In this document: piece by piece, positions 18,466-30,193 of the stretch | How the letters are laid out: each line of letters begins with the position of its first letter | Numbering within the stretch: position 1 is the first letter of the stretch | Source: a bacterium | GTDB taxonomy: Bacteria > Bacillota_I > Bacilli_A > Mycoplasmatales > Mycoplasmoidaceae | Assembly (NCBI GenBank): GCA_017445805.1 | Contig: JAFSSC010000005.1 | Location: forward strand, 1 to 43,682 | Length of the DNA stretch: 43,682 nucleotides | Reading direction: 5' to 3' | Notes under the pieces: model-generated | What the model was told of the DNA's origin: nothing | Databases searched by the model: none | The model's input: only the letters and a program-made list of their open reading frames with translations | Translations under genes and position numbers: made by a program

Positions 18466-19116
18466 ATGAAATACTTTAAATATATTGCCTTAAATGAAGA
18501 AGTTATCAATCGTTTTACTAGTCTTCATCCTGAGGTTAAAAGTTTTTTGAATGATAATAAACAATTTATCGTTCGTATTATGCCCAAATTGTATCCATGT
18601 TTAATTCATTGCATAATTTCACAGGATTATTCAAATAATCAAGTAATTAAAGCGACGACTAATTTATCTAATTTAGTAAATAATAAGATAAAAATTAATA
18701 AAATTATCTATCTTAAAAAAGATATATTGTCTAAAGCAATAATGAGTGAGGAAAAAGCTACATTAATTCTAACAATTTCAAAAGATATCAAAGTGAAAAT
18801 TTTAAAATTAAAGCAATGTTTAAAACTTGCGGAAAAAGATGTTATTAATTTGTTTAAAAAATATAAATCATTGAAAATCAACACAATAAAATTGTTTTGC
18901 ATTTTTGGCTGTTTTAAAAAAAACATCTTGTGTGATCATGATCCTAATTTTATTAAAGGGTTGAAGATATTTTTAAAAACAAAAAAAACAATTAACAAAT
19001 CATTACTTAATGAAATTAGTTTGAAATATAGTCCGTATAATACGATCTTTTCATTGTTAATGTGAAAAATCTATAATGATTCTAAAAATACAAATGATCG
19101 AAACAATAATTGATAA
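18466..19116 (+). CDS. HhH-GPD / AlkA-like DNA glycosylase
   Basis: The 216-residue product resembles the helix-hairpin-helix DNA glycosylase superfamily, AlkA branch. CIISQDYSNNQVIKAT corresponds to the conserved I-x-x-QQ-x-S segment. YSPYNTIFSLLMW near the C-terminus matches the YRPYRSVAAWYLW-like end of AlkA. The region of the hairpin and catalytic Asp is divergent (KLFCIFGCFKKNILCDHDPNFIKG): the usual G-I-G-x-W-T-A is not recognisable, though DHDP could supply the aspartate. Likely removes alkylated bases, or is inactive. A TTG at 18451 is an alternative start. The end overlaps argS by 23 bases. Confidence 0.65.
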
Positions 19117-20767
19117 GATTAAAAAAATTATTCTTAAAAGTTTGACCAATATTAATAAATATTATAAAATTGATGATTTTTTTATTCTAAAAAATAAATT
19201 CACTGTTGAAAAAACTAAAAATATCCAATTTGGTAATTTTTCATCAAATGTTGCCATGCTCACGAAAATAAAAAATAAATCAGCAATGGAAATTGGTGAA
19301 TTAATCAAAAAACACATCAAGTATAAACAAAAATATTTTATTAAAATTGAAACCATAAATCCAGGTTTTATAAATTTTTTTCTTAATAAAAGAATAATTA
19401 AAAAAGTCTTGAATGAAATTGCGAAAAAAAAAGATTTATATGGACAATTTAAGCATAAAAATGTACATTATAATATTGAGTTTGTCTCGGCAAATCCAAC
19501 AGGATTAATTCATATTGGTCATCTTCGTAATGGTATCTATGGTGATTGCTTGACAAGAATTTGAAAAAAATATGGGATTAATGTGGATAAAGAATATTAC
19601 GTCAATGATGGCGGAAACCAAATTAAAAAGCTGGGGATATCTGTTTTAATCCGATATTTAAATATGTTTGGTAAAAAATATGAAATACCTAATGATGGAT
19701 ATCATGGTGAAGAAATTAAAGATGTTGCCAATGAATTAAAAGCAAAATACAATGACGCTTTCATCAATACAAAATTTAATGATCAAGAAATATTGGAGCA
19801 AAAAGAAGGAGAAAAAATTTACAATTTTGCAAAAGATTTTTTTTTGTGCGAAATAAAAAAAGATCTAAAAAAATTTGGAATATTGATCGATATATGAAGT
19901 TATGAATCATCAATTTATAAATATAATCTTCTCACTGCTATTCTAACTAAACTAAAAAAAAATCTTTACAAAAAAAATGGTGCCTTATGATTACGATCAA
20001 CAGTGGTTGGTGATGATAAAGACCGTGTCCTTAAAAAATCTGATGGAACATATACCTATTTTGCACCAGACATTGCTTATCACGATTTAAAATTGTCGCG
20101 AGGATATAACAAAATTTTTGATATTTTGGGTGCCGACCATAAATCATATGCTAATCAAATGACAATCGCAATACAACTACTTAATTTTGAGAAAAAACAA
20201 TTACATGTGTGTATTATGCAAATAGTGCAATTATTAAAAAATGGTAAAGAATTTAAAATGTCGAAACGATTTGGTAATTCATTCAATGCTAGAGATATAT
20301 ATACATTGTTCGGAAAAGATACAATACGATGATATTTAAGTTCCCAATCACTTGATTCTCATATTAAAATTGATGTCGATAAAATTACAAAAAAGACTTC
20401 TGAAAATAGTTTATATTATGTTCAATATGCCTATGTCCGAATTAAACAAATTTTGAGTAAATCAACAATTAAATTATCAAAAAAATATGTTTTATTAAAC
20501 ACAAAGCATGAAAAAGAAATTATCAATCACTTACTTTTTTTTAAACAGATAATAAAAAACATTGCACAAAATTATGAGGTCCATAAAATGACTAATTATT
20601 TGTATGCTCTTGCAAAATTTTTCCATAATTACTACGAAAATGCAATCATAAATGATACAAATAATATCAAAATGTCATCCCAACGCTTATCGTTGATTAA
20701 TGATATTGCAATCATTATTAAAAATGGTTTAAATTTATTAGGTATTGATGTAATGGAACAAATGTAG
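19094..20767 (+). CDS. argS: Arginyl-tRNA synthetase
   Basis: Class I synthetase charging tRNA-Arg. The 557-residue product contains the N-terminal Add1 domain, the HIGH motif within NPTGLIHIGHLRNGIYGD, ILGADHKSYANQM, and KMSKRFGN. An all-helical anticodon-binding domain closes the protein (VHKMTNYLYALAKFFHNYY). Several TGA-Trp codons interrupt it under the standard code. I start at the ATG 19094 (MIETII...), which fits the family; an in-frame ATG at 19076 would add six residues. Complete. Confidence 0.95.
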
Positions 20768-20809
20768 AGACGCCATAATCGTTAGTTGATTATTACTATA
20801 ATAAAAAAT

Positions 20810-22459
20810 ATGTCTTATCTTAGTTTGTACCAAAAATATCGACCAAAAAATTTTAAAGAAATCGTTGGACAACCATTTGTCGTTACTATTTTAAAAAATG
20901 CGATAAAAGACGATAAGATTATTAATTCTTACATTTTTTCTGGTCCAAAAGGAACGGGTAAAACTTCCGTTGCAAAAATATTCGCAAATGCAATAAATTG
21001 TCTCAACAATAAAGATGGAGATGTTTGTGGAAAGTGTGAAATTTGCAATAATTTTATTAATTGCGATTTAACTGATGTTATGGAATTAGATGCCGCAAGT
21101 AATAATGGGGTGGATCAAATTAGATCAATTAATGATAACATTCATTTTTTACCAACGAAATTGGCAAAGAAAATTTATATTATTGATGAAGCACACATGT
21201 TGACAACTGCTGCATGGAATGCTTTACTTAAGACAATTGAAAATCCGCCATCATTCATTGTTTTTATTTTTGCAACAACCGAAATTCATAAAATTCCACC
21301 AACAATAATTAGTCGATGTCAATGCTTAAAATTCAATCGTATTCCCGATAAAGATATTGAGAAATTATTGATTTACATATGTCAAAAAGAACAAATAAAA
21401 TTTGATGAAAAAACCATTCCAGCAATTACAAAAATGGCTAATGGTTCGGTTCGAGATTCGCTAACAATTTTAGATCAAATTGCTACATATTCTAGCAATG
21501 ATATAAAACAAAAAGATATTTATAAAATTTATGGTTTGCTTACAAACGAAGAAATTGTGAACTTCATTAATTGTTTTATCAAACAAGATTATCAAAATTG
21601 CTTAAAACAATTGAAAACTTATTATGAGCAGGGAATTGATTTAAATAATCTTAATTTATCGATTATTAATGCTTTAATTGATAAATTGATATTTCTCAAA
21701 ACAAAAGATGAAACTTGTCTAACCAAATTTTCATTGAGCGAAATTAATATCATTGATATACCATTACAAGATGACATATATGAAATATTGGACATTTGAG
21801 AGAAATTGTATGCAAAAAAATATTCACAAAAAGATATTTATGATGGTTTTCTTTGTGCGATCATTGATTCAACAAAAAAAACATCAAAAAAATATCTTGC
21901 AAATAATGTAATAGTAAATACAAAAATTTCTCCATTGTTTAAATTTAAAGATATCGAAATTAAAAATAAAAATCAAATTAATGATAATGGAAAAAAAGAC
22001 GATTTTGCACCAACAAATGAAGAAATATTATTTGCAGCATTCGCCAATAAAAATAATGAAATGATTGATAAAATTAATAAAATTTTACTCGCAATAAAAA
22101 ATGAAACAATAATTGATAATAATTTATCAATTTTACGTGTTTACCATAAAGTTGCTTGTGCATCAAAAAATTGTGTTGTTGTCCTTTTTAAGGATGAAAT
22201 TGATGCAAATATTTTGAATAAAAATATGCGACAAAATAATTTCTTATTATCATGTTGTAAAATCTTTGGTTGTCCTTTTTTTTTCGTTGGTTATACAGTT
22301 GACAAAATTAATGCATATAAGGAAATTTTATTAAAAAAAATGAAAGAAAAAATCAAGGAACCTGATTTAAAAATATTGAGGGATATTTTAACAAAAGATG
22401 GCTCAATTGAACAAATTGCATACGACACAATTTATAAATTTATCAAAGATGATAAATAA
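20810..22459 (+). CDS. dnaX: DNA polymerase III subunits gamma/tau
   Basis: Clamp-loader ATPase, 549 residues. MSYLSLYQKYRPKNF opens the protein, Walker A GPKGTGKTS is near residue 46, four zinc cysteines follow (CLNNKDGDVCGKCEICNNF region), then IIDEAHML (Walker B) and ISRCQCLKF (sensor/arginine finger). The C-terminal third is divergent, low in conserved sequence and continues past a TGA-Trp at 21797-21799. I prefer the ATG at 20810 over a TTG at 20786. The end overlaps nfo by 11 bases. Confidence 0.95.
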
Positions 22460-23300
22460 TCAACAAAAAAATAAATTAGGCTGTTTTGTAAAAATGCTCC
22501 CCCCTAACTATCTTTTAAGTAGTTTAGAAGAAGCTTTATCTTATGATGCTAATTGTTTTATGTTTTATACTGGTTCCCCTCAAAGTTCTTATCGTGTTCC
22601 AATTGACAATTTAAAAATTAATGAATTTAAAATTGCTCTAAAAAAAGCAAAAATTAACATTAATGATTTGGCAATTCATTGCCCATACATTATGAACCTT
22701 GCTAATGATGATGTAACGAAGCGAAATTGGGCTAAAATTCTTTTATCAAATGAAATAAAAAGAGCAAATGCAATTGGAATAAATCTTGTTGTTCTTCACC
22801 CAGGAAATAATCGAAACAAATCGCTTGGTTGTAAATACATAGCCGATGCAATTAATGAAATAAATGAAAATAATATGAATGTTATTATTTGTCTTGAAAC
22901 AATGGCAGGTAAAGGTAATGAAATTGGAGCAAATTTCACCGAAATTAAAACAATTATTGATTTAATTGCTGACAAAAATAAAATTGGTGTTTGTTTAGAT
23001 ACTTGTCATTTAAATGATTCTGGTATTGATGTTTCTAATCCAGATAAGATTCTCGCTATCTTTGACAAAACAATTAATTTAAAGTATTTAAAACTACTCC
23101 ATATCAATGATTCCTTAAATTTCATTGGTTCAAAAAAGGATCGACATGCAAATATTGGAAAAGGAACAATTGGTTTGGAAATTTTAAAAAAATGGGTCCA
23201 TAATCCAACATTAATTTCTATTCCAAAATTTCTTGAGACACCTTATATAGATAACAAATCGGTTTATAAGGAAGAAATTAAATTATTTCTAAGTAAATAA
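22449..23300 (+). CDS. nfo: Deoxyribonuclease IV (AP endonuclease)
   Basis: Cuts DNA 5' to abasic sites in base-excision repair. The 283-residue TIM-barrel protein shows the ordered zinc-ligand motifs of the family: IHCPYI, VVLHPGN, CLETMAGKGNEIG, VCLDTCHLNDSG, LLHINDS, DRHANIGKG, FLETP. The ATG at 22449 overlaps the dnaX stop by 11 bases. It would act after the AlkA-like glycosylase encoded nearby. Confidence 0.95.
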   Translation: MINNQQKNKLGCFVKMLPPNYLLSSLEEALSYDANCFMFYTGSPQSSYRVPIDNLKINEFKIALKKAKININDLAIHCPYIMNLANDDVTKRNWAKILLSNEIKRANAIGINLVVLHPGNNRNKSLGCKYIADAINEINENNMNVIICLETMAGKGNEIGANFTEIKTIIDLIADKNKIGVCLDTCHLNDSGIDVSNPDKILAIFDKTINLKYLKLLHINDSLNFIGSKKDRHANIGKGTIGLEILKKWVHNPTLISIPKFLETPYIDNKSVYKEEIKLFLSK

Positions 23301-23317
23301 ATGATGATTAATAATGG

Positions 23318-23323
23318 TAAAAT
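23318..23323 (+). promoter_or_regulatory. Putative extended -10 box of pheS-pheT
   Basis: TAAAAT preceded by TGG forms an extended -10 (TGNTAAAAT) 23 bases before the pheS ATG, in the 46-base gap after nfo. Confidence 0.3.
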
Positions 23324-23346
23324 ATTAATAAAGCAAAGACTTAATT

Positions 23347-24360
23347 ATGGATGTTAGACTTGTCAATTGTTTTAAGAATGAAATAAAAAATTATACTAAT
23401 GTACAAAAATTAATTGATTTTAAAAATATCTTTCACAAAAAATATATTATTCCTTTGTATGAAAAATTAAAAATTTTACCAATCGATGAAAAAAAAGATT
23501 TTGGAAAATATGTTAATGCAACAAAAAATGAAATTCAAAAAATTTATTTAGAAAAATTAACAGAAATAAAACAAATTGAAAATAATAAAAAAAACGAAGT
23601 TAATTACAATCTTAATCTTAATACTTTTAATTTACACAAAGGTTGTAAATCAATTTTAACAATTGTCGAAGAACAAATAATCAAGTATTTTGAAAAATTA
23701 AATTTTAAAATTGTACCTGGTACGGAAATTGTTACAATCAAAAACAATATGGATCAATTAAATATTGATGAAACTCATCCAATTAGAGATAAAAAAGATA
23801 CTTTTTATATTGATGGTGAAAAAATGCTTAGAACTCATTGCACTGCAACAACAGCGGAAGTTATTTACAATCAAAATTGTGAAACAAAAGTTTTGAGTTA
23901 TGGTAATGTTTATCGTAACGACGATGACGATATGACACATAGTCACCAATTTACACAAATTGATATTGTGTGGATTAAAAAGAATTTAACCATAAATCAT
24001 TTAAAAACTATTATTGATGGTCTTTTAAAATATATTTTTGGTAATAAAATTAAAACGCGTTATCGTTTATCGTTTTTTCCTTTTACTGAACCATCTTTTG
24101 AAGTTGATATTTCTTGTTTCAATTGTAATGGTAAAGGATGTCAAATTTGTAAAAACTCCGGTTGAATCGAAATATTGGGGGCGGGTGTTTTACATCCGAA
24201 TGTTTTAAAAAAAGCAAATATTACAGCGATAGATACGGGTATTGCTTGTGGTATAGGAATAGAAAGAATTGTTATGCTAAAATATGGATTGTCTAATATT
24301 AGAGATATTTACAATAATGATTTTAAACTTATTGAGCAAGTGAAAGAAAATATTGTTTAA
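23347..24360 (+). CDS. pheS: Phenylalanyl-tRNA synthetase alpha subunit
   Basis: Catalytic subunit, 337 residues. The N-terminal coiled coil is followed by class II motifs: THPIRDKKDTFYI, LRTHCTATTAE, GNVYRND (motif 2), PFTEPSFEVDI, and GIGIERIVMLKYGLSNIRD (motif 3). A Cys-rich loop (CFNCNGKGCQICKNSG) precedes the TGA-Trp at about 24163. The stop codon directly abuts the pheT ATG. Confidence 0.96.
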
Positions 24361-26691
24361 ATGATTTTCACAAAAAATTTATTACTTAAATTTATTCCTG
24401 ACTTCGTAAAAATTGATAATCAATCATTTATAAGTGCTCTTACATCGTTGGGAATGGAAATAGAAACAATAAAAATTCATCCAAAAAATTATGGATTAAT
24501 TGTCGGAAAAATTATTGAACTAGAAAAACATCAAAATAATAAAAAATTATCAGTTTGTAAAGTAAAAATTTCAGAAAACGAAATAAAAACAATCGTTTGT
24601 GGAGCGAATAATCTCAAAAAAAATAAATATTGCATAGTTTGCTTAAATAATGCAAAATTATACGATGGTACGATCATACTAAATAAACAATTCGATAATG
24701 TTGTATCCGAAGGTATGTTGTGTGGTTATCAAGAGTTGACACCTTTTTCATCGTATTTGCCTAATGGTTTTTCTAATCAAATAATTTTGTTTGATAATGG
24801 TAAAATTGGCAATAAAAATTGGGAACAATTAATTGGTTTGGATGATGTAATATATGATATTGCAATACCAAATAACCGAAATGATCTGAATAGTTATTTA
24901 GTTTTTTGTAATGAAATAGCAAATAAATTAAGATTAAAAACAAATTTAAAAATTAAAAATATTTTGCCAAAATTTGAGGTAATAAATCAAAAAAAAGAAA
25001 ATTGTTCTTCGCACTCTAGTTTAAATTTTTTGTTTTATGATTGTAAAAATAATTTTAAAAAAATGTCTAATTGAAACATTATTGGTTTATTAATGAATCA
25101 TCAAATTAAACCAATAAATAAACTATTTGATAAATTATCTTATATTAGTTTATTAACTAATTGTCCTACACATGTTTATGATTTTGATCAAATAAAACAT
25201 TCGATATCAGCAAGTTACATATTAAACGAACAAAAATTTCTTGCACTAAATGGTGTAACTTACACACTAACAAAAAAAGATATTTGCACATTTGATGGTG
25301 ATAAACCTATTACGATTGCTGGAATTATTGGTGGTAATGATAGTAAATTTACTAAAAAAACACAAAAGATAATTATTGAAGTTGGCAACTTTAACTATGT
25401 TAATGTTCGAAACACAATGTTAAATTTAAATATTTCTACTAGTGCTGGTAAGCAACTATCAAAACCTATTTCAAATTTCATGAATTTATATACGATATAT
25501 TTCATTTTAAAATATTTTCACCAACCAAAAAAAATGGAAATATCATTCGTACCAAATTGAAACATGAAACCAATCGAATTCGATAAGAGTGAGTTGCAAG
25601 AATTTCTTTTTTGTAAGGAAATAAGTTGAAACAAGATTAAAAAGACGCTTAAACAAAACGGTTTTAAAATTCAAAAAAAAATGTTTTTCACTCCAGCGTG
25701 GCGCCTAGATTTGAATAATAAGCAGGATATTGTTGAAGAAGTATTAAAAATTATTGATATTAATAATTTGCTCCCTCAGCCTATTACTGATAATTTAATC
25801 CCAATTAATGAAAATATTGAATACAATTGCTATTTGAAAATTACCAATGTTCTAATAAACAATTATTTCAACGAAGTACATACATACAACCTAACAAGTA
25901 AAAATAATTTAAAAAAATTCAATATTTTTAATTTAGCTAAACCGATAAAAATTCTCACAAGTAATACTAATCGCCAATATTTACGAAACAATTTAATCGA
26001 TAATATGCTTAATGTTTATCGTTATAATTTCTCTAAAAAACATGAATTGTTGCCGATTTATGAAATCCAAACAATTCATGATCAAAATTTTGAATTTGTA
26101 AATTTAACGTTATTAGCAACAAAACAAATTGTCATTGATCCTATTTCAAAATCGACAATTAATGTTAATTTAAATTTTTTAAAAGCAATAATTATTGAAA
26201 TAGGAATGATCTTCAACATTGTTTTATCTTTTGTTCAAAAACCTAATTTGTTCTTCTACGACAATGAAGCAATAGAAATTACTTACGATAAAAAAATAAT
26301 AGGTTTTATTGGAAAAATTAAAAAAAATTTTTTACATGATTATGATTTGGATGACCAACAAATTTATGTTCTCACAATAAATATTAACGATTTTATTAAC
26401 ACAAATAAACAACAAAAAGAATTTAAATTCAAACCACTAGGAATATACCAACAAATAAATAAAGATATTAACTTTTCAACAAAAAAAAATAAAGATATTA
26501 CAATTGATATTTTTCTACAAAAAATGCTACTTTTAAACGAAATCGATAAGTATGAAATCACTAGTGTTTATCATGACAAAAATGATGATATAGTTTATAC
26601 AATAAGATATTTTCTTAAGGATGATCGGCAATATACAACCAATGATTTAGAAAATATTTATAAAAAAATATCAAGTTTAATTGTTATCTAA
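24361..26691 (+). CDS. pheT: Phenylalanyl-tRNA synthetase beta subunit
   Basis: The 776-residue beta subunit has all main regions: the EMAP-like tRNA-binding domain (VGKIIELEKHQNNKKLSVCKV), the B1 and B5 DNA-binding-like domains, the B3/B4 editing module (about residues 210-390), a degenerate class II core, and a C-terminal anticodon-binding FDX domain (KPLGIYQQINKDINFST). The editing module is poorly conserved: VDVTNYV reads FDKLSYI and the S-x-RFERG strand is replaced by AGKQLSKP. Residues aligning with the editing His, Glu, Thr and Ala still appear present. Full length, TGA-Trp at several sites. Confidence 0.95.
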
Positions 26692-26728
26692 ACTAATCAC
26701 GAATTGATCGTAATATTTAACATGATTG

Positions 26729-26754
26729 CTTGATAAAAATCAAATAATATCAAG
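26729..26754. terminator. Weak hairpin between pheT and the convergent 124-residue gene
   Basis: CTTGATA (26729-26735) and TATCAAG (26748-26754) form a seven-pair stem with a 12-base AT loop in the 69-base convergent gap. There is no clear T tract, so termination is only a suggestion from position. Confidence 0.25.
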
Positions 26755-26760
26755 ATTGAT

Positions 26761-27135
26761 TTAGTCTTTTAAAATTTTATAATTGCATTCAATTTTATAT
26801 GCTAAATAATTACGAGCAAATAAATTTATTTTTTTCAAACAGTTTTGAACTATTTGTTTCATATTATTACGAAAATTTTCTTCGCTAATTACATACATGT
26901 AATGATTGTTATCACATATAACTTTTACCAAATTATTAATTCCTTCTTCCTTTTTTAATTGATTAATTAGCGAAAAATGTCGATAGTTCTTGCCACGACT
27001 TAATAAATCTTGTAATGGTTCATCCTTGCGATTGCTATTTACTAATAAATTACCACATATTGTTCCACCAATAATAATGCATATCAAACTAAAAGTAATA
27101 ATGTTAATTAATTTTTTCTTTAGTATTTTAATCAT
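26761..27135 (-). CDS. Hypothetical single-pass membrane or secreted protein
   Basis: The 124-residue product begins with MIKILKKKLIN and a hydrophobic segment (ITFSLICIIIGGTICGNLL), a signal anchor or signal peptide; the cysteine in it does not follow a canonical lipobox. The rest is polar and helical. Its ATG (27133-27135) overlaps the stop of the 346-residue upstream gene by eight bases, so the pair is probably co-translated. An upstream in-frame ATG at 27157 is less likely. No known family recognised. Confidence 0.7.
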   Translation of the reverse strand: MIKILKKKLINIITFSLICIIIGGTICGNLLVNSNRKDEPLQDLLSRGKNYRHFSLINQLKKEEGINNLVKVICDNNHYMYVISEENFRNNMKQIVQNCLKKINLFARNYLAYKIECNYKILKD

Positions 27136-28168
27136 TGATTGTTCAATTGGTAAATGCACTTAAATTTTCAAATTTTGCTGTCGTAATCTTAATTTTAGGA
27201 AAATTATTCTTTGTTGCAAAATGAAAAGGATTAGTGACGACAAATTTAATATTGTTATTATTTTGTGATAAATTGAAATTTATTTGATAAAAACCTGATG
27301 AAAATTTTGGAATATAAAAACCTTTAATCCCATGAAAAGAATTGACAATTAAATTTGACTTTTCGTTAAACAATGTCTTGCAATCACAATAAATTTCAGT
27401 CTCGTATCCAACCGGATTAGATTTAAAATTTTTTAATTCGAATTCGTATTCTTTATCATCACCATCAATTTGGTAGAAAAATTTAATTATCGTGTTTGTA
27501 ATTTGAAAAGGAATAGTACTTTTTATTGTTACCAATTTAATAATTGGTTTCTGTTGATGCATATAATCATTAACGATTGCTTTAACAATTGACTTTTCCT
27601 CAACAACTTTTTTGTTGGCATCAATTTTGTATAAGTTGTGACAATCACAAACTAAATTGTTCGGTGATATTTGATACATATTAGAATAATACATATTAAA
27701 ATCTCACTCTAATTCATATGTTTCACTCATTAATGAATCTAAATCTTGTTGGTCAATTGAATTATTTGAAATATGTGAAATAGGTTCTGGATCAATTTCA
27801 AAATTAAATTGATAATTAATTCTAGCATCATATAAATTTTGTTTTAAATACTTGTTGTCTGATATGTCAATCGTGCAAATAGCTTCATAAACTTTACAAT
27901 ATTTAGCATCTTCTCACTTGTATTTATTTTTTCGATCTTGGTCGCTTGATAAATTAAATGTAATTCCTTTTATAGTTTGATATGGTAATTTTAAATTAGC
28001 AAGTAGACTATTTGGAGGCAAATAGAAATTATTACACGAATATAAATACAATTTAAGATATCAATAATTTTCACGTAAATCAATAATACCATCCATACCT
28101 TTAATAAAATGATATTTTTTTAGCGAATTGGATGATTCTGGTATTTTGTTGACTTTATAAACACTCAT
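27128..28168 (-). CDS. Hypothetical protein, 346 residues
   Basis: I checked the whole frame codon by codon; it is open with TGA as Trp at five or more positions, although only the C-terminal half is continuous under the standard code. There is no signal peptide or transmembrane segment. The first half is polar and Tyr/Asn-rich with a DPEPISHISN stretch. The second half alternates short strands (IIKLVTIKSTIPFQI, NIKFVVTNPFHFAT), suggesting a beta-rich fold. Cysteine pairs occur as CDC twice. It is coupled to the downstream membrane protein. Family not recognised. Confidence 0.7.
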
Positions 28169-28219
28169 GAATGGTGATATCTATTATTTATGTGTGAAAA
28201 AAATAAATTAAAGTATAAA

Positions 28220-30193
28220 TTATTTTATTTTTCGCTCAATTTCAATAATTAAGTCACGCATATAGGCTGCTTGTTCGTATTCTTCTCTATCAGCAAATTC
28301 TTTCATCTTTTTTTTCAAAAAAGTAATTGACTTCGATGATATCTTTGCTTTCTTATAAAACATCGCATCAATAATCTTAGCATCAAATTTATTAAGAATT
28401 TCTTCATTAATTGGTTTAACGATGCTTTTTGGTTTAATATTATGTTTTTTATTAAATGTGATCTGAATGTTGCGACGGCGTTTTGTTTCAATGATTGCTT
28501 TTTTCATTGAATCTGTTTCTTGATCAGCAAAAATAATAACATGTCCGTTTTTATTACGTGCGACACGACCAAAAATCTGAATTAAAGCTTCATAACTTCG
28601 AAATATTCCTGGTTTATCGCCATCAAAAATAACAATACTTGAGGCTTCAGGAATATCTAAACCTTCACGCAAAAGATTAATACCAATAATGATGTCATAT
28701 ATTCCTTTGCGAAAAGCATTTATTATTTTTACACGCTCTAATGTTTTTAATTCGTGGTGAAGAAAAACAACTTTATATTTTTTCTCCTTTAAATATTTTG
28801 TTAATTCCTCAGCAATTTTAATTGTTAAGACAACAACTATCGTTCGTTCTTTTTTTGCAATCTGCTTGTTTAATTCATTAACAAGAGAATTGATTTGATT
28901 TTTTGTCGGTAAAATCTGAATTGTTGGATCTAATAGTCCTGTGGGACGAACAATCTGTTCAGTAATCTCGCCTTTAGCATTTTTCATTTCGAATTCACCA
29001 GGTGTTGCTGATACATATATTATTTGTTTGATTTTTTTTTGAAATTCATCAAAATTTAACGGTCGATTATCAAGACATGATGGCAAACGAAAACCATAAT
29101 CAACTAATACTTGTTTTCGGTTGTGATCACCATAATACATTCCCCTAATTTGTGGAATTGTCATATGACTTTCATCAACAACCAATAACCAATCTTCACC
29201 AAAGTAATCAAAAATCGTATATGGTGTTTGTCCTTTACTTCTTAGCTCTAAATGTGCAGAATAATTTTCAATACCAGAACAAAAACCGGTCTCAATTAAT
29301 TGTTCTAAGTCACGGTTTGTTTTTTCTGAAACTCTTTGTAATTCAATTAATTTATTTTTTTGTCTAAAATATTTTTTTCGTAATTCTAATTCATTTTTAA
29401 TTCTTTTTAATGATTCATTAAACCGAGTGTTATCGGCAATATATTCGTTAGCTGGATAAATAACATAAGTTTTAAAAATTTTAATGATCTTGTTATTTAA
29501 TGAGTCGAGTTGGGCAATTTGTTCGATTCGATCACCAAAAAAACTAATACGTAGACGGTAATCACTTGTTTTTCCTTCCATTATTTCAACAATGTCACCA
29601 CGAGAATGAAAAGAACCAGGATATAGAATATCACTTCATTTGAATTGAAGTTTAACAAGATTTTGACGCAATTGTGCAACATTTTCAAGACCACCAGTAT
29701 TCAAAATAATCCGAAATTTTCCATATGTTAATGGTGGAATAGAAGGATAAATTGCTGCAACCGAAGCCACAACAATTACTTTTTCTTCGGTTGTTAATGA
29801 TTGTAATGTTGACAAACGTGCCATCTCAATTTCTTGATTTATCTTTGATGATTTTTCAATATATGTATCGTTCGATGGTAGATATGCTTCTGGTTGGTAA
29901 AAATCAAAATACGAAACAAAATATTCAACTCTATTTTTTTTGAATAGTGATTTGAACTCATAATAAAGTTGCGAGGCCAATGTTTTATTATGAACGATAA
30001 TTAATGTCTTTTTATTCGTCTTAGCAATAACATTAGCAATAGTAAAAGTTTTACCTGTCCCCGTAGCACCGAGTAAAATTTGATTTTTTATCTTTTTTTT
30101 AATTCCAATTGTAATTTGTTCAATTGCTTTTGCCTGGTCACCTTTTGGTTTTAACTTCGTTGTTAAAATAAATTTGTTAGAAATGTCAATCAT
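28220..30193 (-). CDS. uvrB: Excinuclease ABC subunit UvrB
   Basis: Damage-verifying helicase of nucleotide excision repair, 657 residues. It has Walker A GATGTGKTFT, the beta-hairpin segment YFDFYQPEAYLPSNDTYIEK, helicase motifs DESHMT, IYVSATPGEFE and INLLREGLDIPEAS, QIFGRVARN, and the C-terminal UVR domain that contacts UvrC (EFADREEYEQAAYMRDLI). The ATG at 30191-30193 shares one base with the secA stop (TAATG). UvrA and UvrC are not in the window. The secA-uvrB order matches what I recall from M. genitalium. Confidence 0.96.
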
